Of a stretch of 64,000 nt of DNA, positions 63,812 to 64,000 are shown piece after piece. Source of the stretch: Chitinophagales bacterium (GTDB lineage: Bacteria; Bacteroidota; Bacteroidia; Chitinophagales; LD1); the NCBI GenBank assembly GCA_026129525.1, contig JAHCHW010000001.1:186001-250000 (forward strand), read 5' to 3'. Position 1 is the stretch's first letter. Every line of letters starts with the position of its first letter. The notes beneath the pieces were generated by a model, which saw nothing but the letters and a program-made list of their open reading frames with translations, did not search any database and was not told where the DNA came from. The position numbers and the translations under genes are program-made.

Positions 63812-64000
63812 CTATGAGAAATAATCTTCCAAATGCTGCATAATGTGTTCCGGCTCTGCCATTCTGCCATCGCCTGTAAGTCCGCTGGCAAGTTCGCCAT
63901 GTTCAACAGGAATGAGAATGTTTCCAAAACTGTGCAGCATTTCTACATTGCGTTTTATGGATTTGTGTTTCCACATGTCTAAATCCATGGCAGGAGCAAA
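63812..64000 (-). CDS. coaC: phosphopantothenoylcysteine decarboxylase, C-terminal end (cut by window edge)
   Basis: The last 62 codons of the gene are visible: FAPAMDLDMWKH (the family's PAMxxxMW motif), GELASGLTGDGRMAEPEHI, ending DYFS at a TAG (63814-63812). It decarboxylates the CoaB product with FMN. The rest lies to the right of the window. Confidence 0.85.
   Translation of the reverse strand, partial: FAPAMDLDMWKHKSIKRNVEMLHSFGNILIPVEHGELASGLTGDGRMAEPEHIMQHLEDYFS

Overview
The window looks like a Bacteroidota chromosome, probably from the Chitinophagales/Sphingobacteria side. The evidence is three very large secreted proteins ending in the gliding-motility/type IX secretion (T9SS) C-terminal domain, SprB-type repeats, a second T9SS-sorted protein, a PorD-like (DUF4835) protein, and a stand-alone LytTR regulator. 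No rRNA, CRISPR array, transposase, integrase or phage gene was seen. One tRNA gene (Asp, GTC) is present.

Left part (1-29,800): a dense accessory cluster that I cannot match to a named pathway. It contains four cobalamin-type radical SAM proteins, one SPASM-like radical SAM protein next to a UbiA-type prenyltransferase, four membrane-anchored SGNH hydrolases, two aspartyl/asparaginyl beta-hydroxylase-type proteins, one JmjC/cupin_8 protein, three phytanoyl-CoA-dioxygenase (PhyH) proteins carrying four domains, two homologous 561-residue polytopic membrane proteins, a GT-C/TPR protein and an NAD-dependent epimerase. A set of B12-radical SAM, beta-hydroxylase-type and 561-residue membrane genes occurs twice, on opposite strands around 14.5 kb. 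The right-hand copy also includes an SGNH gene. I infer a shared pathway that builds or tailors an envelope lipid, glycan or peptide, with radical chemistry and O2-dependent hydroxylation in the cytoplasm and SGNH/GT-C steps on the outer face of the inner membrane. The substrate is unknown.

Middle (29,800-55,500): a stretch of decayed coding sequence, a cysE-cysK pair, tRNA-Asp, and three tandem minus-strand genes for secreted repeat proteins of 4067, 1689 and 1666 residues. The first two are clear paralogues. Their terminal SprB repeats correspond one to one, and the larger has gained about 21 repeats in its centre, largely in units of three.

Right part (55,500-64,000): mostly conserved housekeeping genes: gyrB, fabI, recN, porD-like, coaB and the end of coaC. 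A T9SS cargo gene, a GNAT acetyltransferase and a ParE-type toxin-antitoxin pair lie among them.

Four genes (near 1,715, 6,219, 7,573 and 61,970) are each restored by adding a single base in a short run of one base. This pattern suggests systematic sequence error more than four independent gene deaths, and it should be kept in mind when reading these calls.
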